Positions 1 to 7,963 of a DNA stretch of 16,386 nucleotides are shown piece after piece; the stretch's first letter is position 1; each line of letters opens with the position of its first letter. The stretch is taken from contig UWSJ01000040.1 of the NCBI GenBank assembly GCA_900549525.1, forward strand, positions 1 to 16,386, read 5' to 3'. The position numbers and the translations under genes were made by a program. Below the pieces are notes generated by a model. The model was not told the origin of the DNA and made no database searches. It saw only the letters and a list, made by a program, of their open reading frames with translations. Origin of the DNA: an uncultured Coriobacteriaceae bacterium (lineage in GTDB: Bacteria > Actinomycetota > Coriobacteriia > Coriobacteriales > Atopobiaceae).

Positions 1-55
1 GCGCAGGGGCTTTACACGCCTAAGGTCGGGGGTTCGAATCCCTCATCGCCCACCA
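1..55 (+). tRNA. tRNA-Val (anticodon UAC), 3' part; 5' end lies outside the window
   Basis: The window opens inside a tRNA. The anticodon loop TTTACAC at about 11-17 gives anticodon TAC, which reads the valine codon GUA. It is followed by a short variable loop, a T arm with loop TTCGAAT, the 3' acceptor strand ATCGCCC (45-51), discriminator A52 and an encoded CCA (53-55). The 5' acceptor strand should be GGGCGAT, as in many tRNA-Val genes, but it precedes the window. The outermost anticodon-stem pair looks mismatched, so the isotype rests on the anticodon and the acceptor strand. Confidence 0.85.
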
Positions 56-67
56 CGGACACGACGG

Positions 68-100
68 GCCCGGGACGGCTATGCCGCCCCGGGCTTTTTT
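68..100 (+). terminator. Rho-independent terminator of the tRNA gene
   Basis: Arms GCCCGGG (68-74) and CCCGGGC (88-94) enclose a second paired segment CGGC/GCCG, separated by one A/C mismatch, and are followed at once by six T (95-100). This is a textbook intrinsic terminator 13 nt after the tRNA CCA end. It has no T tract in the minus direction, so it should not stop transcripts arriving from deoA. Confidence 0.9.
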
Positions 101-138
101 GCGTCGCGGCACAGCCTGCGGCAAGCGCAGCCCACGAA

Positions 139-178
139 AACACGACGGGTTCGGGCAGCATAACCACCCGGGTCCGTC
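139..178 (-). terminator. possible weak terminator downstream of deoA
   Basis: Arms 144-155 and 167-178 can pair. On the minus-strand RNA the stem is two blocks (5 bp and 4 bp) split by a 3x3 mismatch, followed by GTGTTTTCG. This is the only terminator-like element I see after the deoA stop. In plus-strand RNA the mismatches become G-U pairs and the stem is better, but no T tract follows in that direction. Confidence 0.35.
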
Positions 179-204
179 AAATGCCCGCAAGGCGCCGCGT
201 CGCC

Positions 205-1530
205 CTACCCCAGGCGCTCCACGCCATCGCGGGAGACGCGCGCGAAGAAGTGAGGAGTGGGGGCAGGCTGCTCGTCGCGAATGTCATACGCCCCGCGAAG
301 GATGCGCTCGCCCTCGTCGAGCCGCGCCTCGCTGGCCGCATAGAGCGTCGCCACGAGGTCGCCGGGCTTCAGGTGGTCGCCCGTCTTGGCCGCAAGAACG
401 ACGCCTGCCGCCATGTCGATCGAATCCTCCTTGGTGGCACGCCCGGCCCCCAGCGCCACGCTCGCGATGCCGCAGCGCTCGGTGTCCATGGCATAGACGT
501 AGCCCGCTTCGCTCGCACGCACCTCGCGCGAGACGGCGGGCTGGGCAAAGAGCGCGTAGTCGTCGAGCGCGCGCGCGTCGCCGCCCTGGGCCGCCACCAT
601 CTCGTGCAGCTTCGCGAACCCCTCGCCGTTGGCGATCTGCCCGCGCGCCGAGGCGCGACACGTCTCGGGCGAGCCCTCCCCCGCGAGGTACAGCATGTTG
701 GCGGCAAGCTCTACGCACGTCTCGGTGAGGTCAGCCGGGGCCGTACCCTTGAGCGTATCGCACGCCTCCTGCACCTCGAGCGCGTTGCCGATGGCGTTGC
801 CCAGCGGACGACCCATGTCGGTGATGAGGGCCACCGTGGTGCGGCCTACCTCCTCGCCGAGCTCCACCATGCATTTCGCGAGCCGAATCGCGTCCTCCGG
901 CGTCTTCATGAAGGCACCGCTGCCGCACTTCACGTCGAGCAGGATCTTGTCGGCACCGGCGGCGATCTTCTTGCTCATGATGCTCGACGCAATGAGCGGA
1001 ATGGAGTCCACCGTGGCCGTGACGTCGCGCAGGGCGTAGAGCTTCTTGTCGGCCGGCACGAGGTTGCCCGTCTGGCCGATGACCGCGCAGCCCACGGTGT
1101 TCACGATGTCGAAGAAGCGCTGCATGTCGATGTCGACGGAGAGGCCGGGGATGCTCTCGAGCTTGTCGAGCGTACCGCCCGTGTGCCCAAGCCCGCGGCC
1201 GCTCATCTTGGCCACGGGCACGCCCAGGGAGGCCACGATGGGCGCGAGCACGAGGGTGGTCTTGTCGCCCACGCCGCCGGTGGAGTGCTTGTCGACCTTG
1301 ACGCCCTTGATGGCCGAGAGATCGACCATGTCGCCCGAGTGGGCCATGTCCAGAGTGAGCGTGGCCGTCTCGTGGGCGTTCATGCCCTCGAAGAAGATGG
1401 ACATGAGCAGGGCCGATGCCTGGTAGTCGGGGATGGTTCCGTCGACGTAGCCCTTGATGAAGAAGCTCAGCTCCTCGTCGGTGAGGGCGCCGCCGTCGCG
1501 CTTCTTCTCGATGATGTCGTACATCCTCAT
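205..1530 (-). CDS. deoA: pyrimidine-nucleoside / thymidine phosphorylase
   Basis: This cytoplasmic enzyme cleaves thymidine, deoxyuridine and perhaps uridine with phosphate, giving base plus (deoxy)ribose-1-phosphate. The 441-aa length is normal. The phosphate-binding segment KVDKHSTGGVGD lies near residues 78-89. The family signature SGRGLGHTGGTLDKLE is at 110-125, followed by YALRDVTATVDSIPLIASSIMSKK and a C-terminal PYNP_C-type domain. By eye it resembles Bacillus-type Pdp, which accepts both uridine and thymidine, at least as closely as enterobacterial DeoA, so strict thymidine specificity is not assured. The ATG at 1530 has AAAGG about 9 nt upstream; a second ATG two codons later is possible. 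It is the last gene of the nucleoside cluster, separated from cdd by 125 nt carrying a terminator, so its expression may be lowered or separately driven. Confidence 0.95.
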   Translation of the reverse strand: MRMYDIIEKKRDGGALTDEELSFFIKGYVDGTIPDYQASALLMSIFFEGMNAHETATLTLDMAHSGDMVDLSAIKGVKVDKHSTGGVGDKTTLVLAPIVASLGVPVAKMSGRGLGHTGGTLDKLESIPGLSVDIDMQRFFDIVNTVGCAVIGQTGNLVPADKKLYALRDVTATVDSIPLIASSIMSKKIAAGADKILLDVKCGSGAFMKTPEDAIRLAKCMVELGEEVGRTTVALITDMGRPLGNAIGNALEVQEACDTLKGTAPADLTETCVELAANMLYLAGEGSPETCRASARGQIANGEGFAKLHEMVAAQGGDARALDDYALFAQPAVSREVRASEAGYVYAMDTERCGIASVALGAGRATKEDSIDMAAGVVLAAKTGDHLKPGDLVATLYAASEARLDEGERILRGAYDIRDEQPAPTPHFFARVSRDGVERLG

Positions 1531-1605
1531 GGGAGTGCCTTTCGATTGGATGGTGGAAGGACGGGCAGCGGCCCCACACGGGTGCGCCGTATCCGGTTCG
1601 TCTCG

Positions 1606-1640
1606 AAAACAAAGCGGGCCGCCCCAAACGGACGGCCCGC
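1606..1640 (-). terminator. intrinsic terminator between cdd and deoA
   Basis: On the minus strand, GCGGGCCG pairs with CGGCCCGC (plus 1633-1640 and 1614-1621), extended by about three further pairs around a small loop. It is followed by TTTGTTTT (plus 1606-1613). It begins 15 nt after the cdd stop. It probably ends most transcripts from the upstream operon, with readthrough or a separate promoter serving deoA. I see no convincing promoter in 1531-1605. Confidence 0.8.
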
Positions 1641-1655
1641 CAGATCAAGCTGTCG

Positions 1656-2129
1656 CTAGCAGCACGCCCGTGGCGCCTCACGGCCAAGGTCCTCCGGGCC
1701 AAAGCCCAGGGGCAGGATGTCCTTGAGCGCGTAGGTCCGCCACTCGTTCGCGGAACTGCCAAGCACGACCTGGAAGGTCTCGGGGTCGCAGAACTCGCGC
1801 ATGACCTGTCGGCACACGCCGCACGGGGCACAGGGTCCGTCGACGGGCTTGCCGGCCGGGCCGCCCACGACGGCAATTGCCACGAAGCCACGCGCGCCCT
1901 CGCTCACGGCCTTGAAGAACGCCGTGCGCTCGGCGCAGTTGCTCGGCGTGTAGGCCGCGTTCTCGATGTTGCAGCCAAGCCACACCTTGCCCGTGGCATC
2001 GAGCAGGGCCGCGCCCACGGCAAAGTGCGAGTAGGGCACGTACGCACCCTCTCGGGCCTCGATGGCGGCAGCCACGAGTGCCCGCTCGTCAACGGCGGGG
2101 CGTCCCGCCGTCTGCGTCTCAGCGGCCAT
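1656..2129 (-). CDS. cdd: cytidine deaminase
   Basis: This enzyme deaminates cytidine and deoxycytidine to uridine and deoxyuridine, so that pyrimidine phosphorylase can cleave them. The 157-aa length fits the short, homotetrameric Bacillus-type enzyme rather than the ~294-aa E. coli dimer. The zinc-site motif NCAER gives Cys65 and the catalytic Glu67. The second motif PCGVCRQ gives Cys103 and Cys106. Substrate-side residues are in VGAALL and CNIENAAYTPS. The start ATG overlaps the stop of the upstream permease by one base (TAATG), with AAGGGGAG and AGAGG just upstream, which suggests translational coupling to the transporter. A terminator follows the stop codon. Confidence 0.95.
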   Translation of the reverse strand: MAAETQTAGRPAVDERALVAAAIEAREGAYVPYSHFAVGAALLDATGKVWLGCNIENAAYTPSNCAERTAFFKAVSEGARGFVAIAVVGGPAGKPVDGPCAPCGVCRQVMREFCDPETFQVVLGSSANEWRTYALKDILPLGFGPEDLGREAPRACC

Positions 2130-3052
2130 TATCCTCTGCTCCCCTTGATATAGGGCACGCCGTCGGCCTTGGGGGCCACGGAGCTGCCTACGAACAGGAC
2201 GAGCGTGAGGATCGTGATGACGTAGGGCAGCATGGAGAGGATCTGCGAGGGGACGGGGAAGTTGCCGCCGCCCAGCATGACCACAAGCGCCTGGGTGAAG
2301 CCGAAGAGCATGCAGGCGCCATAGGTCCCAAAGGGCTTCCACTTGCCAAAGATCACGGCCGCCAGTGCGATGAAGCCCTGGCCGGCGATGGAGGTCTGGG
2401 TGAACTGCGAAACGATGGCGAGCGTCACCGAGGCACCGCCGAAGCCGGAAAGGATGCCCGAGATGATGACGCAGGCGTAGCGCGTCTTGTACACGTTGAT
2501 GCCAAGGGTGTCGGCCGCGGCGGGGTGCTCGCCCACGGCGCGAACGCGCAGGCCCCACTTGGTCTTGTAGAGCACAAACCACACGATGACGGTGGCAATG
2601 AGCGCGAGGATGACCGTGACCTCGACGTTCAGGCTCGAGAAAGGCGTGCCGGCCAGCCCGCCCGCGCCGAAGATCTTGGGCAGCGTGGGGACGATTTCGG
2701 ACATGGCCGCGCCATTGAAGAGTCGGCGGCAGAAGAACAGCGCAAGGCCGGGAGCCAGCAGGTTGATGGCAACGCCAGAGACCGTCTGGTCGGCCGCGAA
2801 GGTGATGGACGCCACGGCGTGCAGGAGCGCCACGATGCCGCCGGCGACACCCGCGCAGAGGAAGCCGATCCAGGGGTTGCCGGTCAGGTAGCTGCCCGCC
2901 ACGCCAAAGAAGGCGCCGACGGTCATCATGCCCTCGATGCCGATGTTGGTGACGCCCGAGCGCTCGGACACGACGCCCCCGAGCCCGCCGAAGATGAACG
3001 GCGTGGCGTACGTGAGGGTGATGGCGATGAGCATGATCAGGCTGCTAAGCAT
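2129..3052 (-). CDS. nucleoside ABC transporter permease (NupQ/YufQ-like, BPD_transp_2 family)
   Basis: This is a membrane subunit of a nucleoside importer, with 307 aa and about eight to nine hydrophobic segments. Family-typical features are SGVTNIGIEGMMTVGAF near the N-terminus and the cytoplasmic loop LRVRAVGEHPAAADTLGI, which should contact the ATPase. It pairs with the adjacent permease to form the channel, as NupP/NupQ do in the B. subtilis guanosine importer. The open frame extends further upstream. I chose the ATG at 3052 because AAGGAGG lies about 7 nt before it and the preceding residues are Arg/Pro-rich and non-membrane. The start overlaps the previous permease gene by 8 bp, and its stop overlaps cdd by one base. 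Confidence 0.92.
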   Translation of the reverse strand: MLSSLIMLIAITLTYATPFIFGGLGGVVSERSGVTNIGIEGMMTVGAFFGVAGSYLTGNPWIGFLCAGVAGGIVALLHAVASITFAADQTVSGVAINLLAPGLALFFCRRLFNGAAMSEIVPTLPKIFGAGGLAGTPFSSLNVEVTVILALIATVIVWFVLYKTKWGLRVRAVGEHPAAADTLGINVYKTRYACVIISGILSGFGGASVTLAIVSQFTQTSIAGQGFIALAAVIFGKWKPFGTYGACMLFGFTQALVVMLGGGNFPVPSQILSMLPYVITILTLVLFVGSSVAPKADGVPYIKGSRG

Positions 3053-4346
3053 CGTCGTCCTCCTTCCCTGAAGCCTCGTCCCGGTGAGGAACGGCGCGCG
3101 CGGACGCGCCGTCGTTAGGCTTGGTGCTCCCGTCGGCGGGGACGGCGGAAGCCTCGGACGCACCCGCCGCCTTCGCGTCGGCCGTGCCCGCCTGTGCCGC
3201 AGACGAACCAGCGGCCGCAACCTCGGCCTTGAGGGCGCGCTTGCGCTCGATGCGGTCGGCCAGGCTGGGGACGATACCGCCGAGCGCCATGAAGAACACG
3301 ATGGTGCCGATCATGATGTTGATGATCTCGGACGGGGCGCCCATGACCTGCTGAACCGTCTGACCGCCGTAGATGAGCGCGGCGAAGAGCAGCGACGCCG
3401 GGATGCAGCCCACGGCGGAGCAGCCCGCGATGAACGCCACGGACAGGCCGTTGAAGCCGTAGTTCTCAAACGCGGCGAGCGTGGAGATGGCGTGCGGGGA
3501 GATGCCCGTGATGGTGAGGGCGCCGGCAAGGCCGCAGAGCGCGCCCGAGATGAGCATGCAGAGCACGATGTTCTTCTGGACGTTGATGCCGGCGAACTGC
3601 GCGGCGTCGCGGTTGAAGCCCACGGCACGAATCTCGTAGCCCACCTTGGTCTTGGTGAGCAGCCACGCAATGAAGAAGGCCATCGCGATGGCGATGATGA
3701 AGCCGATGTTGGCGTCGGTCTTGACGAGCATCTCGCGCAGCCACGGGATGCCGGCGAGCGCCTTCTGGCCGGCCTCGGAAACCTTCCAGTTGGGCAGGAT
3801 CATCGTGTAGCTCGAGGCGTTGGCGATGAGCGAGCCGGTGGAGTTGGCGCGGTGGAAGGTGTCGGTCGCCACGATGTAGTTGTTGAAGTACAGCATGATC
3901 CAGTTGCACATGATCGAGGTGATGACCTCGTGGATGCCGAACTTCGCCTTGAGCCAGCCCACGAACGCGCCGAGCAGGGCACCGCCGGCGGTGCCGACGA
4001 GCAGCACCACGATCGGCTGGATGGGGAACGGCAGGTCGAGCTTGACGCCCACGATCATGGCAAGCACGGTGCCGATGATGTACTGACCCTCGCCGCCGAT
4101 GTTGAACAGGCCCGCCTTGTAGGCAAACGCCACGGCGGAGCCCGTGAGCAGCAGGGGCGTCGCCTTGATGATCACGTTGGCGATGTACTTGGGCTTGCCG
4201 AGCGCACCCTGGAACAGGGCCGCAAACGAGCCTGCCGGATCGTACCCGGCGCTTGCGAGGATGACCGCCGCCACGGCGAAGCCGACGATGATGGCGACGA
4301 CGGCCGAGGTGATCGGCTTCTTGAGGATCTTGGTGAAGGCGCTCAC
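3045..4346 (-). CDS. nucleoside ABC transporter permease (NupP/YufP-like) with a long Ala-rich C-terminal tail
   Basis: This is the first permease subunit of the nucleoside importer, with 433 aa and several hydrophobic segments between residues 12 and 360. Family motifs are FNIGGEGQYIIGT (81-93) and the coupling-loop segment YEIRAVGFNRDAAQFAGINV (237-256). The start is GTG, overlapping the ATPase stop as GTGA, with GGAGG about 9 nt upstream. This implies coupled translation and equal amounts of transporter parts. After DRIERKRALK, residues ~374-433 are a hydrophilic, Ala/Ser/Gly-rich tail ending in EDDDA that I do not associate with this family, whose members are usually about 350-360 aa. The last 8 bp overlap the next gene. 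The transporter role is clear; exact substrate range is inferred from context. Confidence 0.92.
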   Translation of the reverse strand: MSAFTKILKKPITSAVVAIIVGFAVAAVILASAGYDPAGSFAALFQGALGKPKYIANVIIKATPLLLTGSAVAFAYKAGLFNIGGEGQYIIGTVLAMIVGVKLDLPFPIQPIVVLLVGTAGGALLGAFVGWLKAKFGIHEVITSIMCNWIMLYFNNYIVATDTFHRANSTGSLIANASSYTMILPNWKVSEAGQKALAGIPWLREMLVKTDANIGFIIAIAMAFFIAWLLTKTKVGYEIRAVGFNRDAAQFAGINVQKNIVLCMLISGALCGLAGALTITGISPHAISTLAAFENYGFNGLSVAFIAGCSAVGCIPASLLFAALIYGGQTVQQVMGAPSEIINIMIGTIVFFMALGGIVPSLADRIERKRALKAEVAAAGSSAAQAGTADAKAAGASEASAVPADGSTKPNDGASARAVPHRDEASGKEDDDA

Positions 4347-5872
4347 TTGTTACCACCTCCTGCCATGAGCAGGCCAAGCTTCTGCTCGTCCACCGTACCC
4401 TGGGCAAACGAGCCGCAAATCTGGCCGTCGTAGATGACGTCGATGCGGTCCGACACGCTCATGACCTCATCGAGCTCGAAGGAGATGAGCAGGATGGCGG
4501 CGCCCCGGTCGCGCTCGCGGACGAGCGCCTTGTGCACGAACTCGATGGCGCCCACGTCGAGGCCTCGGGTGGGCTGCACGGCGATGAGCAGGTCGGGCTC
4601 GCGAGAGACCTCGCGGGCGATGATGACCTTCTGCTGGTTGCCGCCGGAAAGCCCCGCCGCCGCATGGTCCTCGCAGTCGTCCGGACGGATGTCGAACTCC
4701 TTGATGAGCCCGCTCGTGAAGTCGCGCATGGCCTTGTAGTCGAGCCTGATGCCCTTGCCGTACGTCTCCTGGTCGTGAATGTCGAGCACGGCGTTCTCGG
4801 CCACGGTGAAGGGAAGCACGAGGCCCCAGCGGTGGCGATCGGAGGGGATGGTGGCGACGGCATGGTCGAGCACGTTCTTGATGGAGGTGCCCAGAAGCTC
4901 GGCGCCCTTCACCTTGACGCTGCCGCCCTCGGCCTTGATGAGGCCGTCGATGCAGTCGGTCAGCTCGGCCTGGCCGTTGCCGTCGATGCCCGCGATGCCC
5001 ACGATCTCGCCGGCGTGCACGTCGAGCGAAAGGCCCTTGACGGCCTCGATGCCGCGCGCGTCCTTGACGTGGAGGTCGCGGATGGAGAGGACGACGTCAC
5101 CGGGCGTGGCGGGCTTCTTCTCGACCTGGAAGTTCACGTGGCGGCCAACCATCTTGGAGGCGAGCTCCTCCTCGTTGGTCTTCGACACGTCGACCGTGCC
5201 CATGTAGACGCCACGGCGAATGATGGAGCACTCGTTCGCCGACTCCATGATCTCCTTGAGCTTGTGCGTGATGATGATGATCGTCTTGCCCTTGGCGATG
5301 AGCCCGTGCATGATCTCGATAAGCTTCTCGATCTCCTGCGGGGTGAGCACGGCCGTGGGCTCGTCGAGGATGAGCGTCTCGGCGCCGCGGTAGAGGACCT
5401 TGAGGATCTCGACGCGCTGCTGCATGCCGACGGTGATGTCCTCGATCTTGGCGTCGAGGTCGATGTCAAAGCCGTACTCGTCGGCGATCTGCGCCACGTT
5501 CTTGCGCGCCTCCGCCATGTCGAGCGTGCCGGCCGGGCCGCACACCTCGTCGCCGAGCACGATGTTCTCGGTCACGGTGAAGTTCTCCACGAGCATGAAG
5601 TGCTGGTGGACCATGCCGATGCCATGCTTGATGGCGGTGGTGGGGTCGGTGATGTCGACCTTCTCGCCGTTGATGAAGACCGCGCCTTCATCGGCCTGGT
5701 AGAGGCCGTAGAGCACGTTCATGAGGGTGCTCTTGCCAGCACCGTTCTCTCCGAGGATCGCGTGGATCGTTTGCTTCTTCACGTCTAGATCGACATGGTC
5801 GAGCGCCGTGAACGTACCGAAGCGCTTGGTGATGCCATGCATCTGAACCGCATACTCGGGGCTGACTTCCAC
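4343..5872 (-). CDS. nucleoside ABC transporter ATP-binding protein, two fused ATPase domains (NupO/YufO-like)
   Basis: This is the cytoplasmic ATPase of the importer, 509 aa, close to the ~510 aa of B. subtilis YufO. Domain 1 has Walker A GENGAGKST (41-49), Q-loop VHQHF, a variant signature VGMQQR (148-153) and Walker B LILDEPTAVLTP (167-178). Domain 2 has a degenerate Walker A GIDGNGQAEL, a canonical LSGGNQQK (408-415) and a Walker B in which AVQPTRGLD replaces the usual DEPTRGLD. Such asymmetry is common in RbsA/NupO-type fused ATPases. I chose the GTG at 5872 because AAGGGGGG lies just upstream and the length then matches the family; upstream in-frame sequence overlaps hairpin DNA. It is separated from the binding-protein gene by 177 nt and overlaps the next permease by 4 bp. 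Confidence 0.93.
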   Translation of the reverse strand: MEVSPEYAVQMHGITKRFGTFTALDHVDLDVKKQTIHAILGENGAGKSTLMNVLYGLYQADEGAVFINGEKVDITDPTTAIKHGIGMVHQHFMLVENFTVTENIVLGDEVCGPAGTLDMAEARKNVAQIADEYGFDIDLDAKIEDITVGMQQRVEILKVLYRGAETLILDEPTAVLTPQEIEKLIEIMHGLIAKGKTIIIITHKLKEIMESANECSIIRRGVYMGTVDVSKTNEEELASKMVGRHVNFQVEKKPATPGDVVLSIRDLHVKDARGIEAVKGLSLDVHAGEIVGIAGIDGNGQAELTDCIDGLIKAEGGSVKVKGAELLGTSIKNVLDHAVATIPSDRHRWGLVLPFTVAENAVLDIHDQETYGKGIRLDYKAMRDFTSGLIKEFDIRPDDCEDHAAAGLSGGNQQKVIIAREVSREPDLLIAVQPTRGLDVGAIEFVHKALVRERDRGAAILLISFELDEVMSVSDRIDVIYDGQICGSFAQGTVDEQKLGLLMAGGGNK

Positions 5873-5904
5873 GTGACACCCCCCTTCCCTTCTTAGCCCA
5901 CGCA

Positions 5905-5936
5905 GCGGGGGACACCTCCCCTGAGGTGTCCCCCGC
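5905..5936 (-). repeat. perfect 14-bp hairpin in the leader between the binding-protein gene and the ATPase gene
   Basis: Arms GCGGGGGACACCTC (5905-5918) and GAGGTGTCCCCCGC (5923-5936) pair perfectly around a 4-nt loop. There is no T tract on either side, so it is not a standard intrinsic terminator. It sits in the 177-nt gap, 32 nt before the ATPase start. Its likely role, by analogy with other binding-protein operons, is to protect the upstream mRNA or dampen downstream expression (inference). Confidence 0.75.
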
Positions 5937-6049
5937 CGTAGAGTGGACTGGCTAGTGATTACGCAGTGTAGCCGGGCTTTTCTTCGCGTCCCTGTCCAGC
6001 CGTAGGGATGCGGCCGCACGCCACAGGCGCGCTCGCCCGAAGCCAGCCG

Positions 6050-7120
6050 CTAGGCCGAAAACGCGTTGAAGGCGTCCTCGGTGCCCGGCGGGGTGATGTC
6101 GCCGCTCTTGATCTTCTCACCGATGGCGATGGCCTCGTTATAGAGCTCGTCGCCGATGATGGAGTGCTCCTCGGGGATGCCCACGGCGTCCTCGGTCATG
6201 CCGAGGCTGACCTCGGTGCCAAGCGCCTGGGAGCCGTCGAGGATCTTCGGGGTGAGCTCGGCCACGCCGGTGCCCACGAGCTTGAGCGCGGAGGTGATGA
6301 CGTTCTCCGGCGCGAGGTAGCTCTGGTCCATGTCGACACCGATGGCGTACTTGCCGGCCTCCTTGGCCGCCTCGATGACGCCCGTGCCGGTGCCGCCGGC
6401 GGCGTGGAAGACCACGTCGCAGCCGTCGCCGTACATCTTCTGGGTGATGGACTTGCCCTTGGCGGCGTCACCGAAGCTCTCGGCGTACTGGGAGTTGACC
6501 TCGACGTTCAGGCCCTTGGTGGCGTTGGCGTACTTCACGCCGCCCTTGTATCCGTACTCGAAGAGGTCGATCTGCTCGGAGGAGACGCCGCCCACGAAGC
6601 CCACCTTGCCGGTCTTCGAGAAGCACGCGGCGATGTAGCCCACCATGAAGGACGGCTCCTGCGGACGGAAGTTGACGCCGAGCAGGTTGGCGACGCCGTC
6701 GGGGTTGCCGTTGTCGACGATGGCGAACTTAACGTCGGGGTTGGCCTTGGCGGAGGCAACGATGGCCTCGTACATGGCGAAGCCGACGCCCCAGACGAGG
6801 TCGGACTCGTCGTCGACGGCCTTGTCGAGGTTGGTGGCGTAGTCGCTCTCCTGCTTGGACTCGATGTAGGAGACCTCGTAGCCGTGATCGTTCTTGAGCT
6901 GCTCCATGCCCGACCACGCGGACTGGTTGAACGACTGGTCGTTGATGCCGCCGGTGTCGGTGACCATCTCGACCTTCTTGCCGCCGTCGGCGGAGCCGGA
7001 GGCCGCACCGGTGCTGGCCGTGCCGCCGCCACCTCCACAGCCGACGAGCCCGAGGCCGGCAACGGTCGCGAGCGCGCCCATGCCCGTGACGAACCCGCGA
7101 CGTGAGATGTTTGCCTTCAT
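6050..7120 (-). CDS. BMP-family nucleoside-binding lipoprotein of the ABC importer, with a twin-arginine signal
   Basis: This is the extracellular substrate-binding protein of the importer, 356 aa. The N-terminus has SRRGFVTG (residues 6-13), a good twin-arginine motif, then a hydrophobic stretch and lipobox LVGC with Cys28 as the lipidated residue. A Gly/Ser/Ala linker follows. The mature part starts with the BMP hallmark VTDTGGINDQSFNQSAWSG, followed by FAIVDNG, GFVGGVSSEQID and HAAGGTGTGVIEAA. The family includes BmpA/PnrA-type purine nucleoside receptors. The ATG at 7120 has AAGGAG about 9 nt upstream. It lies 111 nt after deoD and before a hairpin, consistent with higher expression of the binding protein than of the membrane parts. 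Purine versus pyrimidine preference cannot be read from the sequence. Confidence 0.93.
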   Translation of the reverse strand: MKANISRRGFVTGMGALATVAGLGLVGCGGGGGTASTGAASGSADGGKKVEMVTDTGGINDQSFNQSAWSGMEQLKNDHGYEVSYIESKQESDYATNLDKAVDDESDLVWGVGFAMYEAIVASAKANPDVKFAIVDNGNPDGVANLLGVNFRPQEPSFMVGYIAACFSKTGKVGFVGGVSSEQIDLFEYGYKGGVKYANATKGLNVEVNSQYAESFGDAAKGKSITQKMYGDGCDVVFHAAGGTGTGVIEAAKEAGKYAIGVDMDQSYLAPENVITSALKLVGTGVAELTPKILDGSQALGTEVSLGMTEDAVGIPEEHSIIGDELYNEAIAIGEKIKSGDITPPGTEDAFNAFSA

Positions 7121-7231
7121 GTCGTGCTCCTTACCATCGTGTGACCGGCCCTCCCGGGCCCGTCTTCCTCTGAGGCGCGCGAGACGCCCCTCCCTTAGTA
7201 CGGGCCTGCGCCCGTGTCGTGCCAAGCTCTA

Positions 7232-7960
7232 TTAATCCACGGTGGAGGCGGCCACCTCGAGGGCGACCTCCATCATTTGGGTGAACGAGGTCTGACGCTC
7301 CTCAGCCGGTAGCGAGGCGCCCGTGAGGGGCAGGTCGGAGACCGTGAGCAGCGTAAGCGCGTGCTTCTTGGCGCGGATGGCATTGAGGTAGAGGGCGACG
7401 GACTCCATCTCGACGGCGAGCACGCCCATGGAGGCCCAGCGCTCGTTCACGGTCTCATCGTCGTTGTAGAAGATGTCAGAGGACAGGATGTTGCCGACCC
7501 TGTAGGCGTAACCCAGCTTGTCGGCGCTCTCGACGGCGCGGCGCAGCAGGCCAAAGTCAGCGATGGGGGCCAACGTGCCGGGCATGCGGAACTGCGCGGC
7601 GTAGTTGGAGTCGGTGCAGGCGCCCATGCCAATCACGACGTCACGGAGCTTGACGTCCGGGGCAAGTCCACCGGCCGTGCCGATGCGGATGATGTTGTCG
7701 ACGTCGTAGAAGTTGAAGAGCTCGTAGGAGTAGATGCCGATCGACGGCATGCCCATGCCCGAGCCCATGACCGAGACGGGCTTGCCCTTGTAGGTGCCCG
7801 TGAAGCCAAGCATGTTGCGCACCTCGTTGAAGCAGGTGACGCTGCCCTCGTCGAGGTAGGTCTCGGCGACGAACTTGGCGCGCAGCGGGTCGCCCGGCAT
7901 GAGGACGGTCTTGGCGATCTGACCCTTGGTGGCGGCGTTGTGCGGGGTGGGGGTGCTCAT
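7232..7960 (-). CDS. deoD: purine-nucleoside phosphorylase, DeoD type
   Basis: This enzyme phosphorolyses purine (deoxy)nucleosides to the free base and (deoxy)ribose-1-phosphate, normally as a hexamer. The 242-aa length matches E. coli DeoD (239 aa). Visible motifs are the phosphate-binding MPGDPLRAK (21-29), the family signature GSGMGMPSIGIYSYEL (about 67-82), IIRIGTAGG, the ribose-binding EMES, and TVSDLPLTG, whose Asp should be the base-recognising acid. The ATG at 7960 has GGAGG upstream inside the end of deoB, only 3 nt away, so the two genes are translationally linked. Family knowledge predicts activity on inosine, guanosine and adenosine. Confidence 0.95.
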   Translation of the reverse strand: MSTPTPHNAATKGQIAKTVLMPGDPLRAKFVAETYLDEGSVTCFNEVRNMLGFTGTYKGKPVSVMGSGMGMPSIGIYSYELFNFYDVDNIIRIGTAGGLAPDVKLRDVVIGMGACTDSNYAAQFRMPGTLAPIADFGLLRRAVESADKLGYAYRVGNILSSDIFYNDDETVNERWASMGVLAVEMESVALYLNAIRAKKHALTLLTVSDLPLTGASLPAEERQTSFTQMMEVALEVAASTVD

Positions 7961-7963
7961 GGG

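Noticed and set aside
181..1659. 492-aa plus-strand open frame opposite deoA
   Set aside because: It lies antisense to a clear deoA. The Arg/His/Ala/Gly-rich composition and lack of any motif are typical of shadow frames in high-GC DNA.
4343..5872. Loss of ATPase activity in the second domain of the ABC ATPase as an anomaly
   Set aside because: Degenerate Walker motifs in one half and the VGMQQR signature are common in this family of fused sugar/nucleoside ATPases.
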